Below, piece after piece: positions 44,428 through 53,487 of a stretch of 64,000 nucleotides of DNA. Within the stretch, counting starts at the first letter, position 1, and each line of letters begins with the position of its first letter. The translations under genes were made by a program, and so were the position numbers. Source of the stretch: Oerskovia merdavium (lineage in GTDB: Bacteria; Actinomycetota; Actinomycetes; Actinomycetales; Cellulomonadaceae). A model generated the notes under the pieces. That model did no database searches, was not told the DNA's origin, and worked only from the letters and a program-made list of their open reading frames with translations. The stretch lies in the NCBI RefSeq assembly GCF_014836755.1, contig NZ_JACSQF010000016.1, positions 1-64,000 on the forward strand, given 5' to 3'.

Positions 44428-46061
44428 GCCGAACCGATGCAGCCGCAGGAACGACCGTCGAGGAACGCCGGTCGTGGGTCCCGATGGTGGGGCTGTTCCT
44501 CGCCCAGGTCCTCATGTCCTTCAACGTCGCGGCCCTGCCCGTCTCGTTGGGCGGGATGGTCGAGGAGTTCGGCGTCCCTCCGACGGTCGTCAGCTCGACC
44601 ATCGTCGTCTACGGGCTCGCCGTCGCGGCGCTCGTCATGACGGGTGCCAAGCTCGGCCAGCGCATCGGGTGGGTCGTGGTCTTCCGCGTCGTGGTCGCGA
44701 CCTTCGCCGCCTCGGCACTGATGATGATCTTCTCCCCGACGGTCGGCTGGGCCATCGCGGGCCAGGCCGTGGCCGGGGCCTCGGCCGCGATCATCGTGCC
44801 GGCGCTCGTCGCGCTCATCGCGGAGAACTACCACGGCGCCCAGCAGGCGACCGCGATCGGGTCGCTCGGCTCGGCCCGCGCGATCTCCGGGGTCAGCGCC
44901 TTCTTCATCGGCGGCGCGCTCGGCACGCTCGTGGGATGGCGGCCCGTGTTCGGGATCGTGCTCGCGCTCGCGGTGGCCGTCTTCGTGTTCAGCTTCCGCC
45001 TGCGCTCGGACCGCGGCGACCCCGGGATCAGGATCGACCTGGTCGCTGCCGTGCTCATCGGCGCCGCGATCGTCCTCCTGACGTTGGGCTTCAACAACCT
45101 CAACGCCTGGGGGCTGCTCTACGCGACGCCCGAGGCGCCCTTCTCGGTCCTGGGGGTCTCGCCCGCACCGCTGTTCGTCGTGGTGGGCGTCGTCCTGGGG
45201 CAGACCTTCTTCTGGTGGACACGACGGCGAGCCGCGGCCGGCAAGGTCCCGCTCGTCGACCTCAGCGTCCTGGGGGCCTCGAGCGAGCGCGCCGCGGTGT
45301 ACGCGATGTTCATCGTCGTCGCGCTCGAGGCGGCCCTGAACTTCACCGTGCCGCTCTACATCCAGATCGTGCAGGGCCGCACCCCGTTCGACACCGCGCT
45401 CGCGATGATGCCCTTCAACCTCACCGTGTTCGTCACCGCCACCCTGGTCGTGCGGTTCTACGGACGGTTCAGCCCCCGGGTCATCGGCGTCTTCGGCTTC
45501 GTCCTCACGACGGTCGGGCTCGCCTGGCTCGCGCTCGTGGTCACGAACAACTGGGAGACCCTCCCGACGATCCTGGGGCTGTTCGTGTTCGGGGTGGGGC
45601 AGGGTGCGCTGGTCACGCTCGTGTTCAACGTCCTCGTGACCTCGGTCCCCAAGACCCTCGCGGGAGACGTCGGATCGATCCGCGGCACCACGCAGAACCT
45701 CGCCTCGGCCGTCGGCACGGCCGTCGTCGGTGCCATGCTCGTGACGATCCTCGGGATCTCGGTGGGGCGCACCGTCGTCGAGCACCCCGAGCTGCCCCCC
45801 TCGCTCGTCGCCCAGGTCGACCTCGACTCGGTCAACTTCGTGAGCAACGACGACCTGCGCGAGGTCCTCGCGGCCACGGATGCGAGCACAGCGCAGGTGG
45901 ACGCCGCCGTCGCCCTCAACGAGCAGTCACGCCTGGACACCCTGCGCATCGGGCTGCTCGTCCTCGCCGCGATCAGCGCCACGGCGATCCTGCCCGCCAG
46001 CCGGCTCCCGGGCTACCGACCCGGCGAGATCCCCGACCCCTCCCCCGAGGACACCGAATGA
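44424..46061 (+). CDS. MFS transporter (DHA2-like, 14 spans)
   Basis: This 545-residue protein has about 14 spans and the layout of EmrB/QacA-type drug-proton antiporters. It is translationally coupled to glutaminase by an ATGA overlap, so it could export or import a compound linked to glutamine or glutamate use; the substrate is unknown. The loop before the last span is acidic. It converges with the dihydrolipoamide acyltransferase gene with only 13 nt between stops. Confidence 0.85.
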   Translation: MSRTDAAAGTTVEERRSWVPMVGLFLAQVLMSFNVAALPVSLGGMVEEFGVPPTVVSSTIVVYGLAVAALVMTGAKLGQRIGWVVVFRVVVATFAASALMMIFSPTVGWAIAGQAVAGASAAIIVPALVALIAENYHGAQQATAIGSLGSARAISGVSAFFIGGALGTLVGWRPVFGIVLALAVAVFVFSFRLRSDRGDPGIRIDLVAAVLIGAAIVLLTLGFNNLNAWGLLYATPEAPFSVLGVSPAPLFVVVGVVLGQTFFWWTRRRAAAGKVPLVDLSVLGASSERAAVYAMFIVVALEAALNFTVPLYIQIVQGRTPFDTALAMMPFNLTVFVTATLVVRFYGRFSPRVIGVFGFVLTTVGLAWLALVVTNNWETLPTILGLFVFGVGQGALVTLVFNVLVTSVPKTLAGDVGSIRGTTQNLASAVGTAVVGAMLVTILGISVGRTVVEHPELPPSLVAQVDLDSVNFVSNDDLREVLAATDASTAQVDAAVALNEQSRLDTLRIGLLVLAAISATAILPASRLPGYRPGEIPDPSPEDTE

Positions 46062-46074
46062 CCGGCCTCCGCCG

Positions 46075-47520
46075 TCAGCCCCAGACGAGCGCCTGGGCCG
46101 GGTCCTCGAGGATCTTCGCGACGTCGCTCAGGACGTAGGCGCCCAGCGCACCGTCGACCAGGCGGTGGTCGAAGCTCAGCGCGAGCTGCGTGACCCAGCG
46201 CTTCTTGATCTTGCCCTTGTGGACCCACGGCTGCTCGCGGATCGCGCCGAACGCGAGGATCGCGGCCTCGCCCGGGTTGAGGATCGGGGTGCCGGTGTCG
46301 ATCCCGAACACGCCCACGTTGGTGATCGTGATGGTCCCGTCGGACATGTCGGCGGGCGTGGTGCGCCCGGCGCGAGCCGTGGCCGTGAGGTCGGACAGGC
46401 CCTGCGCGAGCCCCTTGAGGTCGAGGCGGTGCGCGTCCTTGATGTTGGGCACGACGAGCCCGCGCGGCGTGGCGGCCGCGATCCCCAGGTTCACGTAGTG
46501 CTTGTAGACGATCTCCTGCGCGGCCTCGTCCCAGCTCGCGTTGATGTCCGGGTGGCGGCGCACCGCGAGCAGCAGGGCCCGAGCCGTGATGAGCAGGGGC
46601 GTGACGCGCACGTCCTTGAACTCGCGGTCCTCGCGGAGCTTCGCGACGAGCTTCATGGTCTTGGTGACGTCGACCGTGTGGAACTCGGTCACGTGCGGGG
46701 CCGTGAAGGCGCTCTGGACCATGGCCTCGGCCGTGCGCTTGCGCACCGACTTCACGGGCACGCGCGTCTGGCGTCCGTCGGGGGTCACCGACGACCCCGT
46801 ACCGGCGTCGTTGAGCCACGGCGAGTCGTCGCCCGCGTAGGTCGCGAGCGTGCGGGGCTCGGAGCGTGCGCTGTAGGCGAGCACGTCCTCGCGCGTGATG
46901 ATCCCGCCGGGACCGGTCGCGGGGACCGACGCGAGCTCGACGCCCAGGTCACGGGCGAGCTTGCGCACGGGGGGCTTGGCGAGGACGGTGCGTCCGGCGG
47001 TCGCGGCCGAGACCAGGGCACGGATGGGGCCCGACGGCGCAGGTCGCACGGGCGCCGCGGCCGCCGGTACCGCGACGGGCGCGGCAGGTGCGACGACGGG
47101 AGGGGCGGGCTCCGCCGTCGGGCCGGAGGGGGCCGCAGCAACTGCAGACCCGCGGCGCGGGCGACGCGCGCTCGCCTGCTCGGCGACGCCGTAGCCGACC
47201 AGGACCGCGCCGCTGCCCGACGCCTCCCCCGCCGCCGGCTCGGCGGCCGGGCCACCGGCCGACGTGGCGCCCGACGGGTCGGTGTCGACCACGATGATCG
47301 GGACACCGACCTCGACCGTGTCCCCCTCGGCGACGAGCAGCTCGGCGACGACGCCCGTGTAGGGCGACGGGAGCTCGACGAGCGACTTGGCCGTCTCGAT
47401 CTCCACGATCGTCTGGTTCACCGTGACCTCGTCACCCACGGCGACGTGCCACTGCACGATCTCCGCCTCGGTGAGTCCTTCGCCGGCGTCAGGGAGCTTG
47501 AACTGCTCGAAGGTGGGCAC
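46075..47520 (-). CDS. 2-oxoacid dehydrogenase E2 component (dihydrolipoamide acyltransferase)
   Basis: This 481-residue enzyme has an N-terminal lipoyl domain (lipoyl lysine in EIETAKSLVELP), an Ala/Pro linker, an E3-binding domain (PPVRKLARDLGVELASVPATGPGG) and a C-terminal acyltransferase domain with the catalytic DHRLVDG. It accepts the acyl group from E1 and passes it to CoA. GTG 47520 has AGGAG about 7 nt upstream. It lies 68 nt after the E1 beta gene. Whether the complex uses pyruvate or branched-chain oxoacids cannot be told. No E3 gene is in the window. Confidence 0.9.
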   Translation of the reverse strand: MPTFEQFKLPDAGEGLTEAEIVQWHVAVGDEVTVNQTIVEIETAKSLVELPSPYTGVVAELLVAEGDTVEVGVPIIVVDTDPSGATSAGGPAAEPAAGEASGSGAVLVGYGVAEQASARRPRRGSAVAAAPSGPTAEPAPPVVAPAAPVAVPAAAAPVRPAPSGPIRALVSAATAGRTVLAKPPVRKLARDLGVELASVPATGPGGIITREDVLAYSARSEPRTLATYAGDDSPWLNDAGTGSSVTPDGRQTRVPVKSVRKRTAEAMVQSAFTAPHVTEFHTVDVTKTMKLVAKLREDREFKDVRVTPLLITARALLLAVRRHPDINASWDEAAQEIVYKHYVNLGIAAATPRGLVVPNIKDAHRLDLKGLAQGLSDLTATARAGRTTPADMSDGTITITNVGVFGIDTGTPILNPGEAAILAFGAIREQPWVHKGKIKKRWVTQLALSFDHRLVDGALGAYVLSDVAKILEDPAQALVWG

Positions 47521-47588
47521 TGCCTGCTCCTCGGGTGATCGTGGTGCTGTGGTCTGGGGGTGGTGCGACGGGCCGGGCGGGACCGGGC

Positions 47589-48599
47589 CTAGAACGCCAT
47601 GGCGCGGTCGACCGCGTCGAGGACCCGGTCGAGGCTCGGCAGGTACTCGTGCTCGAGCTTGGCGACGGGGTACGGCGTGTGGAAACCGCCCACGCGCAGC
47701 ACGGGCGACTGGAGCGAGTAGAAGCACTCCTCGGTCACGCGCGCGGCGATCTCGGCTCCTGAGCCGAGGTACGTCGCGGCCTCGTGCACCACGACGCAGC
47801 GCCCGGTCTTGCGGACCGACGCGACGACGGTCGCGGTGTCGAGCGGCGAGATGTTGCGCAGGTCGACGACCTCGATGCTCGTGCCCTCGGCGGCGGCCGC
47901 CGCGGCGACCTTGAGCGCGGTCGGGACGGTCGGGCCGTACGCGACGAGCGTCAGGTCCGTGCCCTCGCGCACCACGACTGCCGAGTTGAGCGTCGAGTCG
48001 CCCACGGGGCCGTCGAGCACGACGTCGCCCTTGTCCCAGTAGCGGCCCTTGGGCTCGAAGAACAGCACGGGGTCCGGCGAGGCGATGGCCTCGCGGATCA
48101 TCGAGTAGGCGTCCTGCGGGGTCGACGGCGACACGACGCGCAGCCCGGGGGTGTGCGCGAACAGCGCCTCGGGGCTCTCGCTGTGGTGCTCGACCGCGCC
48201 GATCCCGCCGCCGAACGGCACCCGGATGACCACGGGGAGCTGGAGGCGCCCGCGCGAGCGGTAGTGCATCTTGGCGAGCTGGGTCGTGATCTGGTCGTAG
48301 GCCGGGAAGATGAACCCGTCGAACTGGATCTCGCACACGGGCCGGTAGCCGCGCAGCGCGAGCCCGATCGCCGTGCCGACGATGCCCGACTCGGCGAGCG
48401 GGGTGTCGACCACACGGTCCTCGCCGAAGCTCGCCTGGAGGCCGTCGGTCACGCGGAAGACTCCGCCGAGGGGGCCGATGTCCTCGCCCATGAGCAGGAC
48501 CTTGGGGTCGCTCGCGAGCGACGCGCGCAGGCCCTCGTTGATGGCCTTGCCCAGCGTGAGGCGGGACGTGGTGGTTGCCGTGGTGGTCGGCGCGCTCAT
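47589..48599 (-). CDS. 2-oxoacid dehydrogenase E1 component, beta subunit
   Basis: This 336-residue subunit contains VLLMGEDIGPLGGVFRVTDGL, DTPLAESGIVGTAIGLALRG and EIQFDGFIFPAYDQI, the standard motifs of E1 beta that bind thiamine diphosphate with E1 alpha. It decarboxylates a 2-oxoacid. ATG 48599 overlaps the E1 alpha stop by 4 bases, so the two subunits are coupled. Confidence 0.92.
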   Translation of the reverse strand: MSAPTTTATTTSRLTLGKAINEGLRASLASDPKVLLMGEDIGPLGGVFRVTDGLQASFGEDRVVDTPLAESGIVGTAIGLALRGYRPVCEIQFDGFIFPAYDQITTQLAKMHYRSRGRLQLPVVIRVPFGGGIGAVEHHSESPEALFAHTPGLRVVSPSTPQDAYSMIREAIASPDPVLFFEPKGRYWDKGDVVLDGPVGDSTLNSAVVVREGTDLTLVAYGPTVPTALKVAAAAAAEGTSIEVVDLRNISPLDTATVVASVRKTGRCVVVHEAATYLGSGAEIAARVTEECFYSLQSPVLRVGGFHTPYPVAKLEHEYLPSLDRVLDAVDRAMAF

Positions 48600-49828
48600 C
48601 GTGCTCCTCCGTGCTGGTCGTGCGTGCGGGACGCGCCGTCGTCCGTGAAGGACGCCTCGTACTCCTCGAACCACTGGCGCTCGGCCGTGACGACCGAGTG
48701 CTCGGTCGCGTAGACGTGGTCGAACATGGACTCGGTCGAGGGGCGGCCCAGGCCGCGGACGAACGTCCGCAGGCGCTCGCCGAGCGCGTCGCCCTCGGCC
48801 GCGAGGTCCGCGGCCCACTGCTCGTCCCACGCGCCCTCGGCCTCGAGGAGGAGGCGCAGGCGGTCGATGGGGTCCCGACGACGCCACAGCGCCTCCTGCT
48901 CGGAGGTCCGGTAGCGCGTGGGGTCGTCCGAGGTGGTGTGGGCGCCCATGCGGTACGTGTAGGCCTCGATGAACGTGGGGCCGCCACCGGAGTGGGCCCG
49001 CTCGATCGCCTCGGCCGTCGCGGCGTAGCACGCGAGGACGTCGTTGCCGTCGACGCGGACGCTCGGGACCCCGAACCCGTGCGCGCGCTGGTAGATGGGC
49101 ACGCGAGACTGCTTGGTCGTGGGCTCGGAGATGGCCCACTGGTTGTTCTGGCAGAACAGCACGAGCGGCGCGTTGTTGACCGCGGCGAAGACCAGCGCCT
49201 CGCTCACGTCGCCCTGGGACGTCGCGCCGTCACCGAAGTAGGTGACGACCGCGGTGTCCTTGGTCGGGTCGCCCGTGCCGACCAGGCCGTCACGCTGCAC
49301 GCCCATGGCGTAGCCCGTCGCGTGGAGCGTGTGCGAGCCGATCACGAGCGTGTACAGGTGGAAGTTGTGCTCGTCCGGGTCCCAGCCGCCGTGGTCGACG
49401 CCGCGGAACTGGCGCAGGATGTCGGCGAGGTCGAGACCGCGCGTGTGGGCGACCCCGTGCTCCCGGTAGGACGGGAAGACGTAGTCCTGCGGCGACAGCG
49501 CGCGGCCCGAGCCGATCTGCGCGGCCTCCTGGCCGAGCGACTGCGGGAAGAGCCCGAGCTCGCCCTGGCGCTGGAGCGACGTGGACTCGTCGTCGAACCT
49601 CCGGGTCAGGACCATGTCGCGGTACAGGCCGCGCAGGGCGTCGGCGTCCAGGTGGGCGACGCGCTCACGGTAGGCCGCGTTCTCGGGGGTCTCGACCCGC
49701 TCGCCGGCCGGGGTCAGGAGCTGCAGGAGCTCCGCGTCGACCGGGAGACCTGCCCCGGTGTCGATCTGCGGGTCAGCGGAGGACCCGACCTCGGGATCTG
49801 CTGCAACGGCGGTGTTCTGCTGGTTCAC
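48596..49828 (-). CDS. 2-oxoacid dehydrogenase E1 component, alpha subunit
   Basis: This 410-residue subunit has the thiamine diphosphate motif GDGATSQGDVSEAL ending in CQNNQWAI, and the substrate-side motif GRALSPQDYVFPSYREHG. GTG 49828 has AAGGAG about 7 nt upstream. The frame extends further upstream (to 50062) but without family sequence. It heads the E1 alpha, E1 beta, E2 operon behind a region dense in palindromes. Confidence 0.92.
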   Translation of the reverse strand: MNQQNTAVAADPEVGSSADPQIDTGAGLPVDAELLQLLTPAGERVETPENAAYRERVAHLDADALRGLYRDMVLTRRFDDESTSLQRQGELGLFPQSLGQEAAQIGSGRALSPQDYVFPSYREHGVAHTRGLDLADILRQFRGVDHGGWDPDEHNFHLYTLVIGSHTLHATGYAMGVQRDGLVGTGDPTKDTAVVTYFGDGATSQGDVSEALVFAAVNNAPLVLFCQNNQWAISEPTTKQSRVPIYQRAHGFGVPSVRVDGNDVLACYAATAEAIERAHSGGGPTFIEAYTYRMGAHTTSDDPTRYRTSEQEALWRRRDPIDRLRLLLEAEGAWDEQWAADLAAEGDALGERLRTFVRGLGRPSTESMFDHVYATEHSVVTAERQWFEEYEASFTDDGASRTHDQHGGAR

Positions 49829-49905
49829 ACGCTCTCCTTGGGTGCGGCCGGAGGCGGGGGCCCGGGTCGCTCGGGGGGTCGGTCCTCGGTCGTCTCCGAC
49901 CGAAC

Positions 49906-49949
49906 CTACGTTACCGTAGCTTACGCAAGCGTAGGCTACGAGTGCGTAG
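49906..49949. promoter_or_regulatory. Three evenly spaced palindromic operators upstream of the E1 alpha operon
   Basis: Three copies of the pattern TACG-N4-CGTA lie in tandem: CTACGTTACCGTAG (49906-49919), TTACGCAAGCGTAG (49921-49934) and CTACGAGTGCGTAG (49936-49949). Their centres are exactly 15 bp apart with one base between copies. They begin 78 nt upstream of the E1 alpha start. The regulator is unknown; the window holds no obvious candidate next to them. Confidence 0.75.
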
Positions 49950-49951
49950 CT

Positions 49952-50007
49952 TCCTCCGCCATTGGAGGACAAACCTGGCCCGCCCGTCTTTGGAGGTTCC
50001 CTCCAAA
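49952..50007. promoter_or_regulatory. Second palindrome group (GGAGG type) upstream of the E1 alpha operon
   Basis: TTTGGAGG-TTC-CCTCCAAA (49989-50007) is a perfect 8-bp inverted repeat, and TCCTCC-N6-GGAGGA (49952-49969) is a related palindrome. They could be operators for another regulator. The remainder of the 319-nt gap (50008-50147) shows no clear feature. Confidence 0.5.
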
Positions 50008-50147
50008 CGCCCGAGGGGCACTTCCAGGTCTCACCGGGCACGGACGACCGGATCGTTGGCACATTCCGTCAGGTCCGGCGCCGCCCGGCCCACCCCGGGC
50101 GCGCGGCGCGCGAGCGATGCGAGGGTCTGCCCACCGAGACGTGGGGG

Positions 50148-50429
50148 TCAGCCCGGCGGGTACGTCCCGGAGTACCCGGCCTGCGCCCGCAGGGCGTCAC
50201 GCTCTCGCGTGACGGGCCACGTCGAGAACGCGAACACCAGGAACATCACGATGTTCAGCAGCGGCACGATCCCGACGAGCACCCACCACCCCGAGTAGCC
50301 GGCCTTGCGGATGATCTGGATGTAGGCGATCAGGAAGATGATCGCGACGGCAGCCCAGATGATCAGGGCGGCAGTGCCGAAGAGCCAGCTGTACTCGTCC
50401 GGGATCTGGTCGACCGAGGGAGTGTCCAT
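50148..50429 (-). CDS. Small two-span membrane protein
   Basis: This 93-residue protein has two spans (about 17-39 and 47-69) around the loop RKAGYSGWWVLVG, with PLLNIVMF in the second span, a pattern seen in small DUF805/DUF5684-like membrane proteins. The function is unknown. The ribosome binding site before ATG 50429 is weak. It is followed on the same strand by the E1 alpha operon. Confidence 0.65.
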   Translation of the reverse strand: MDTPSVDQIPDEYSWLFGTAALIIWAAVAIIFLIAYIQIIRKAGYSGWWVLVGIVPLLNIVMFLVFAFSTWPVTRERDALRAQAGYSGTYPPG

Positions 50430-50474
50430 GACGCGAGTCTTCTCTCGGTGGACCCCTCCGGCAACAGGTACCGG

Positions 50475-51587
50475 CTACCGCCAGCCTGCCGCGACCCGCA
50501 GGAACGCCGCGGTCGCCTCTTCCTCGCCCACGCTCACCCGGATGCCCTCGCCCGCGAACGGGCGCACCAGCAGACCGGCAGCCGACGCGCCCACGGCGAG
50601 CTCCGCCGTCGGGCCGCCGAGCGGGAACCACACGAAGTTCGCCTGCGTCTCCGGCAGGTCCCACCCCTGGTCGCGCAGCCCCTCGACCAGACGCTCGCGC
50701 CGCGAGACCAGGTGCTCGACGCGCTCGAGCAGCTCGTCCTTGACCGACAGCGCCGCGAGCGCCGCGCGCTGCGCGACGTGCGAGACACCGAAGGGCGTCG
50801 AGACCGCGCGGATGCCCGCCGCGAGCGCGGGTTCGGCGACCGCGTAGCCCACGCGCAGCCCCGCCAGGCCGTACGCCTTGGACAGCGTGCGCAGCAGCAC
50901 CACGTTGGGGTGCGCGGCGAGGACCGCGAGGCCGTCGGGAGCCTGCGGGTCGCGCACGAACTCGAGGTAGGCCTCGTCGAGGACGACCAGGACGTCGCCC
51001 GGCACGGACGCGAGGAACGTCGCGAGCTCGTCGGCGTGCACCACCGGGCCCGTCGGGTTGTTGGGCGTGCAGACCAGGACCACGCGCGTGCGGTCGCTGA
51101 TCGCCGCGGCCATCGCGGGCAGGTCGAGGCGACCGTCCTGCGTCACGGGCACGCGCACCGAGGTGCCGCCCGCGACCGCGACCGCGATCGGGTACGCCTC
51201 GAACGAGCGCCACGGGTAGACGACCTCGTCGCCCGCGTCCACGACGGCCGACAGGATGTGCGCGAGGACGGCGACCGAGCCGTTGCCCACGACGACCTGC
51301 GCCGCGTCCACCCCCAGGTCCGTGGCGAGCGCCTCGGTCAGGTCGGTCGCGTACATGTCCGGGTAGCGGTTGGTGTCCGCCGCCGCGTCGACGATCGCCG
51401 CGACGACCGCAGCGGGCGGCGGGTAGGGGTTCTCGTTGGACGACAGCTTGAACGCGCTCGACCCGGGCGCGAGGCGCGCGCCCGGCACGTAGGCCGGCAG
51501 GGCTGCGACGGCGGCACGCAGGGGGACACGGACCTGGGACGCTGACGCAGGTGCGGACGTGGGCACGGAGGGCGTGGGGCTGGTCAC
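50475..51587 (-). CDS. hisC: Histidinol-phosphate aminotransferase (HisC family)
   Basis: This 370-residue PLP enzyme has the family motifs SSNENPYPPP, CTPNNPTGPVV, VLDEAYLEF and the cofactor lysine in RTLSKAYGLAGLRVGYA. It converts histidinol phosphate and 2-oxoglutarate to imidazole acetol phosphate and glutamate. Actinobacterial HisC homologues standing alone can also be aromatic aminotransferases (Pat), so the exact substrate is uncertain because no other his genes are near. The start is GTG. Confidence 0.85.
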   Translation of the reverse strand: MTSPTPSVPTSAPASASQVRVPLRAAVAALPAYVPGARLAPGSSAFKLSSNENPYPPPAAVVAAIVDAAADTNRYPDMYATDLTEALATDLGVDAAQVVVGNGSVAVLAHILSAVVDAGDEVVYPWRSFEAYPIAVAVAGGTSVRVPVTQDGRLDLPAMAAAISDRTRVVLVCTPNNPTGPVVHADELATFLASVPGDVLVVLDEAYLEFVRDPQAPDGLAVLAAHPNVVLLRTLSKAYGLAGLRVGYAVAEPALAAGIRAVSTPFGVSHVAQRAALAALSVKDELLERVEHLVSRRERLVEGLRDQGWDLPETQANFVWFPLGGPTAELAVGASAAGLLVRPFAGEGIRVSVGEEEATAAFLRVAAGWR

Positions 51588-51770
51588 GCCACCAGGATGC
51601 CACTCCGTCCGGCAGCCCGACGGCGTCGCTCACCTCGCGGGCGGGGGCTGCGGGGGCTGCGGGGGCGCGGCCACGGGAACGCCACGAGCCGTGGGCCGAC
51701 CGCGCGCCGAGGTCGGGCCGACCGCGTGTGCGGAGGACCTCTCACGGCGTGCGGTGGCAGGATGACACGC

Positions 51771-52160
51771 ATGAGCTTCGTCATCCGCGTCATCGTCACC
51801 GGCATCGCGATCTGGCTCACGAGCCTGTTCATGAGCAGCCACTTCGAGATCGTCGGCTCCGACACCGTCGGCGGTCAGATCGTGATCGTCCTGGCCGTGG
51901 CCCTCATCTACTCGTTGGTCAACGCGATCATCAAGCCGATCGTCCAGATCATCTCGATCCCGCTCTACATCCTCACGCTGGGCCTGTTCACTCTCGTCGT
52001 GAACGCCCTCATGCTGATGCTCACGGCGTGGATCACCGAGCAGACGGACTGGGGCATCCGCATCGAGGGCGGGTTCTGGTGGGCGCTGCTCGCCGCGCTC
52101 ATCATCGGTGTCCTGAACTTCGCGATCTCCGCGGTGGTCGCGCCCAAGCCACGGGTCTGA
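51771..52160 (+). CDS. Four-span membrane protein of the phage holin family 4 / DUF type
   Basis: This 129-residue protein has four spans (about 2-20, 34-55, 60-85, 100-122) with NAIIKPIVQIISIPLYILTLG, the signature of the widespread bacterial protein annotated as phage holin family 4. It is a chromosomal housekeeping-type protein and no phage genes are nearby. ATG 51771 has AGGA 8 nt upstream; ATG 51762 is an alternative. Confidence 0.8.
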   Translation: MSFVIRVIVTGIAIWLTSLFMSSHFEIVGSDTVGGQIVIVLAVALIYSLVNAIIKPIVQIISIPLYILTLGLFTLVVNALMLMLTAWITEQTDWGIRIEGGFWWALLAALIIGVLNFAISAVVAPKPRV

Positions 52161-52213
52161 CGCGCGCGGGCGGGACCGGCGCCCGGGGTCTTCTGGAAGC
52201 GCCGCGGCGCCGC

Positions 52214-52219
52214 TAGTGT
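52214..52219 (+). promoter_or_regulatory. Candidate -10 box of a leaderless transcript
   Basis: TAGTGT lies 6 nt before ATG 52226, and TTCTGG lies 17 nt upstream as a weak -35. Transcription would begin at the start codon. No ribosome binding site is seen. Confidence 0.45.
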
Positions 52220-52225
52220 GCGTGC

Positions 52226-52855
52226 ATGCAAAACGCCCCACTGGTGATCGGCGCCGTGCTCGTCGCGCTCTCCCTGACCGCCTGCGCCCCCGCCGAGGAC
52301 GGCGACGAGGCGGCGGCTCCTGGCGGGTCCGCCGTGGGCGGCGCGCCGGCCGCTGACACGGCCGTCGCGGACGGCGCCGACGACACGGGCGACGCGAGCA
52401 GCACCGACTACGCGGGCGTCGTCGACGCGGGAGCGCGCGATCGCGCTCAAGCCTGGCTGGACGCGGCCGTCGTCCCGCCCGGAGCGATCCCCTCCGACGC
52501 GAGCGTCGCGGAGTTCTCGTCCTTCACGGGCTGGCCGTGCGGGCCGGTCGCGGAGCTCGAGGCGTTCTGGGCCATCCCCGGCGTCACCGTCAGCGAGACG
52601 GCCAACTGGCTGCAGGAGAACCCCACCGCGGACCTCCTCTCGACGGCGTTGGGCCCCGTTCCCGACGACCAGCAGTTCGATGGGGCCACCGTCGGATACG
52701 TTCCCGCGCCGGACTCGCAGGAGGGCGTCGTCTACACGGTCAAGCGGACGCTCGACGGCGTCGTGGTGCGCGCCGAGATCGCGGCGCTCTCCGAGTCCGC
52801 CACCTGCGACGCGCTCCCTGACGGAGCGATCCGGGGCGCGCCCGGCCAGGGCTGA
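52226..52855 (+). CDS. Putative lipoprotein of unknown function
   Basis: This 209-residue protein has a lipoprotein signal ending in LTAC (Cys20), an Ala/Gly/Asp-rich linker (about 25-62) and a soluble domain with two cysteines (GWPCGPVAE and SATCDALP). No domain is recognised. It should be anchored to the outer face of the membrane. Confidence 0.7.
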   Translation: MQNAPLVIGAVLVALSLTACAPAEDGDEAAAPGGSAVGGAPAADTAVADGADDTGDASSTDYAGVVDAGARDRAQAWLDAAVVPPGAIPSDASVAEFSSFTGWPCGPVAELEAFWAIPGVTVSETANWLQENPTADLLSTALGPVPDDQQFDGATVGYVPAPDSQEGVVYTVKRTLDGVVVRAEIAALSESATCDALPDGAIRGAPGQG

Positions 52856-52908
52856 CCTCTCCTGGCATTGCGGGCCGTCCCGGTGTCGCGGGCACGACGC
52901 CGTCCCGA

Positions 52909-52958
52909 CGATCCACCCACGCAGCGATCCGTCCACACAAACGATCCATCCACACAGG
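52909..52958. repeat. Three imperfect 16-17 nt direct repeats before the phosphatase gene
   Basis: CGATCCACCCACGCAG (52909-52924), CGATCCGTCCACACAAA (52925-52941) and CGATCCATCCACACAGG (52942-52958) are tandem. They end 7 nt before the ATG at 52966 and include its ribosome binding site. They could bind a regulator or simply be slippage products. Confidence 0.6.
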
Positions 52959-52965
52959 GGGCGCC

Positions 52966-53427
52966 ATGGGGGCCTGGAACAGCTCGACGACCGGCCTGGT
53001 GACGTTGCCCGACGGGCGCCAGGTCCGCGGGCGAGGGCTCGCCGCCGGGCCACCGCTGGACGACGAGCCACCCGAGCTCGGCGTCTACCTGACCGGCGCC
53101 CCGCACCGTGAGGCGTGGGAGTCGTCGTGGGTCGCATGGCCGGACTTCGGCCTGCCCCGCTCGACGGCCGACGCGGTCACGGCGCTCCACGAGGCCTTCG
53201 AGCGCGCGTCGACGTCGCGCGTCGAGATCGTGTGCGACGGCGGGACGGGGCGCACCGGCACGTCGCTCGCGCTCCTCGCACGACTGGCCGGAGTCACGGC
53301 CGACGAGGCCGTCGACTGGGTGCGCGCCCACTACCGCCCGGGCGCCGTCGAGACCCCGGAGCAGGAGTTGTTCGTCGCCCGCGTCGACCTGACGCGCGCG
53401 GCCCCGCCCGGGGGCCCGACGCCGTAG
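52966..53427 (+). CDS. Protein-tyrosine/dual-specificity phosphatase-like protein
   Basis: This 153-residue protein has the phosphatase signature C-x5-R (Cys90 to Arg96 in VCDGGTGRTG) and a WPD loop (WPDFGLP, Asp60), both needed for catalysis. It should dephosphorylate tyrosine or a phosphorylated small molecule in the cytoplasm. AGGGGG lies before ATG 52966. The protein is compact for the family. No kinase gene is adjacent. Confidence 0.8.
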   Translation: MGAWNSSTTGLVTLPDGRQVRGRGLAAGPPLDDEPPELGVYLTGAPHREAWESSWVAWPDFGLPRSTADAVTALHEAFERASTSRVEIVCDGGTGRTGTSLALLARLAGVTADEAVDWVRAHYRPGAVETPEQELFVARVDLTRAAPPGGPTP

Positions 53428-53487
53428 CACCCGGCGAGCGCCACGGCGAGAGGCCTGATCGCCGGCCGGGCTTGGCGCCGGTCGTCC

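Noticed and set aside
51771-52160. Prophage remnant because of the holin-like protein
   Set aside because: The four-span family is common on actinobacterial chromosomes and no other phage gene is present.
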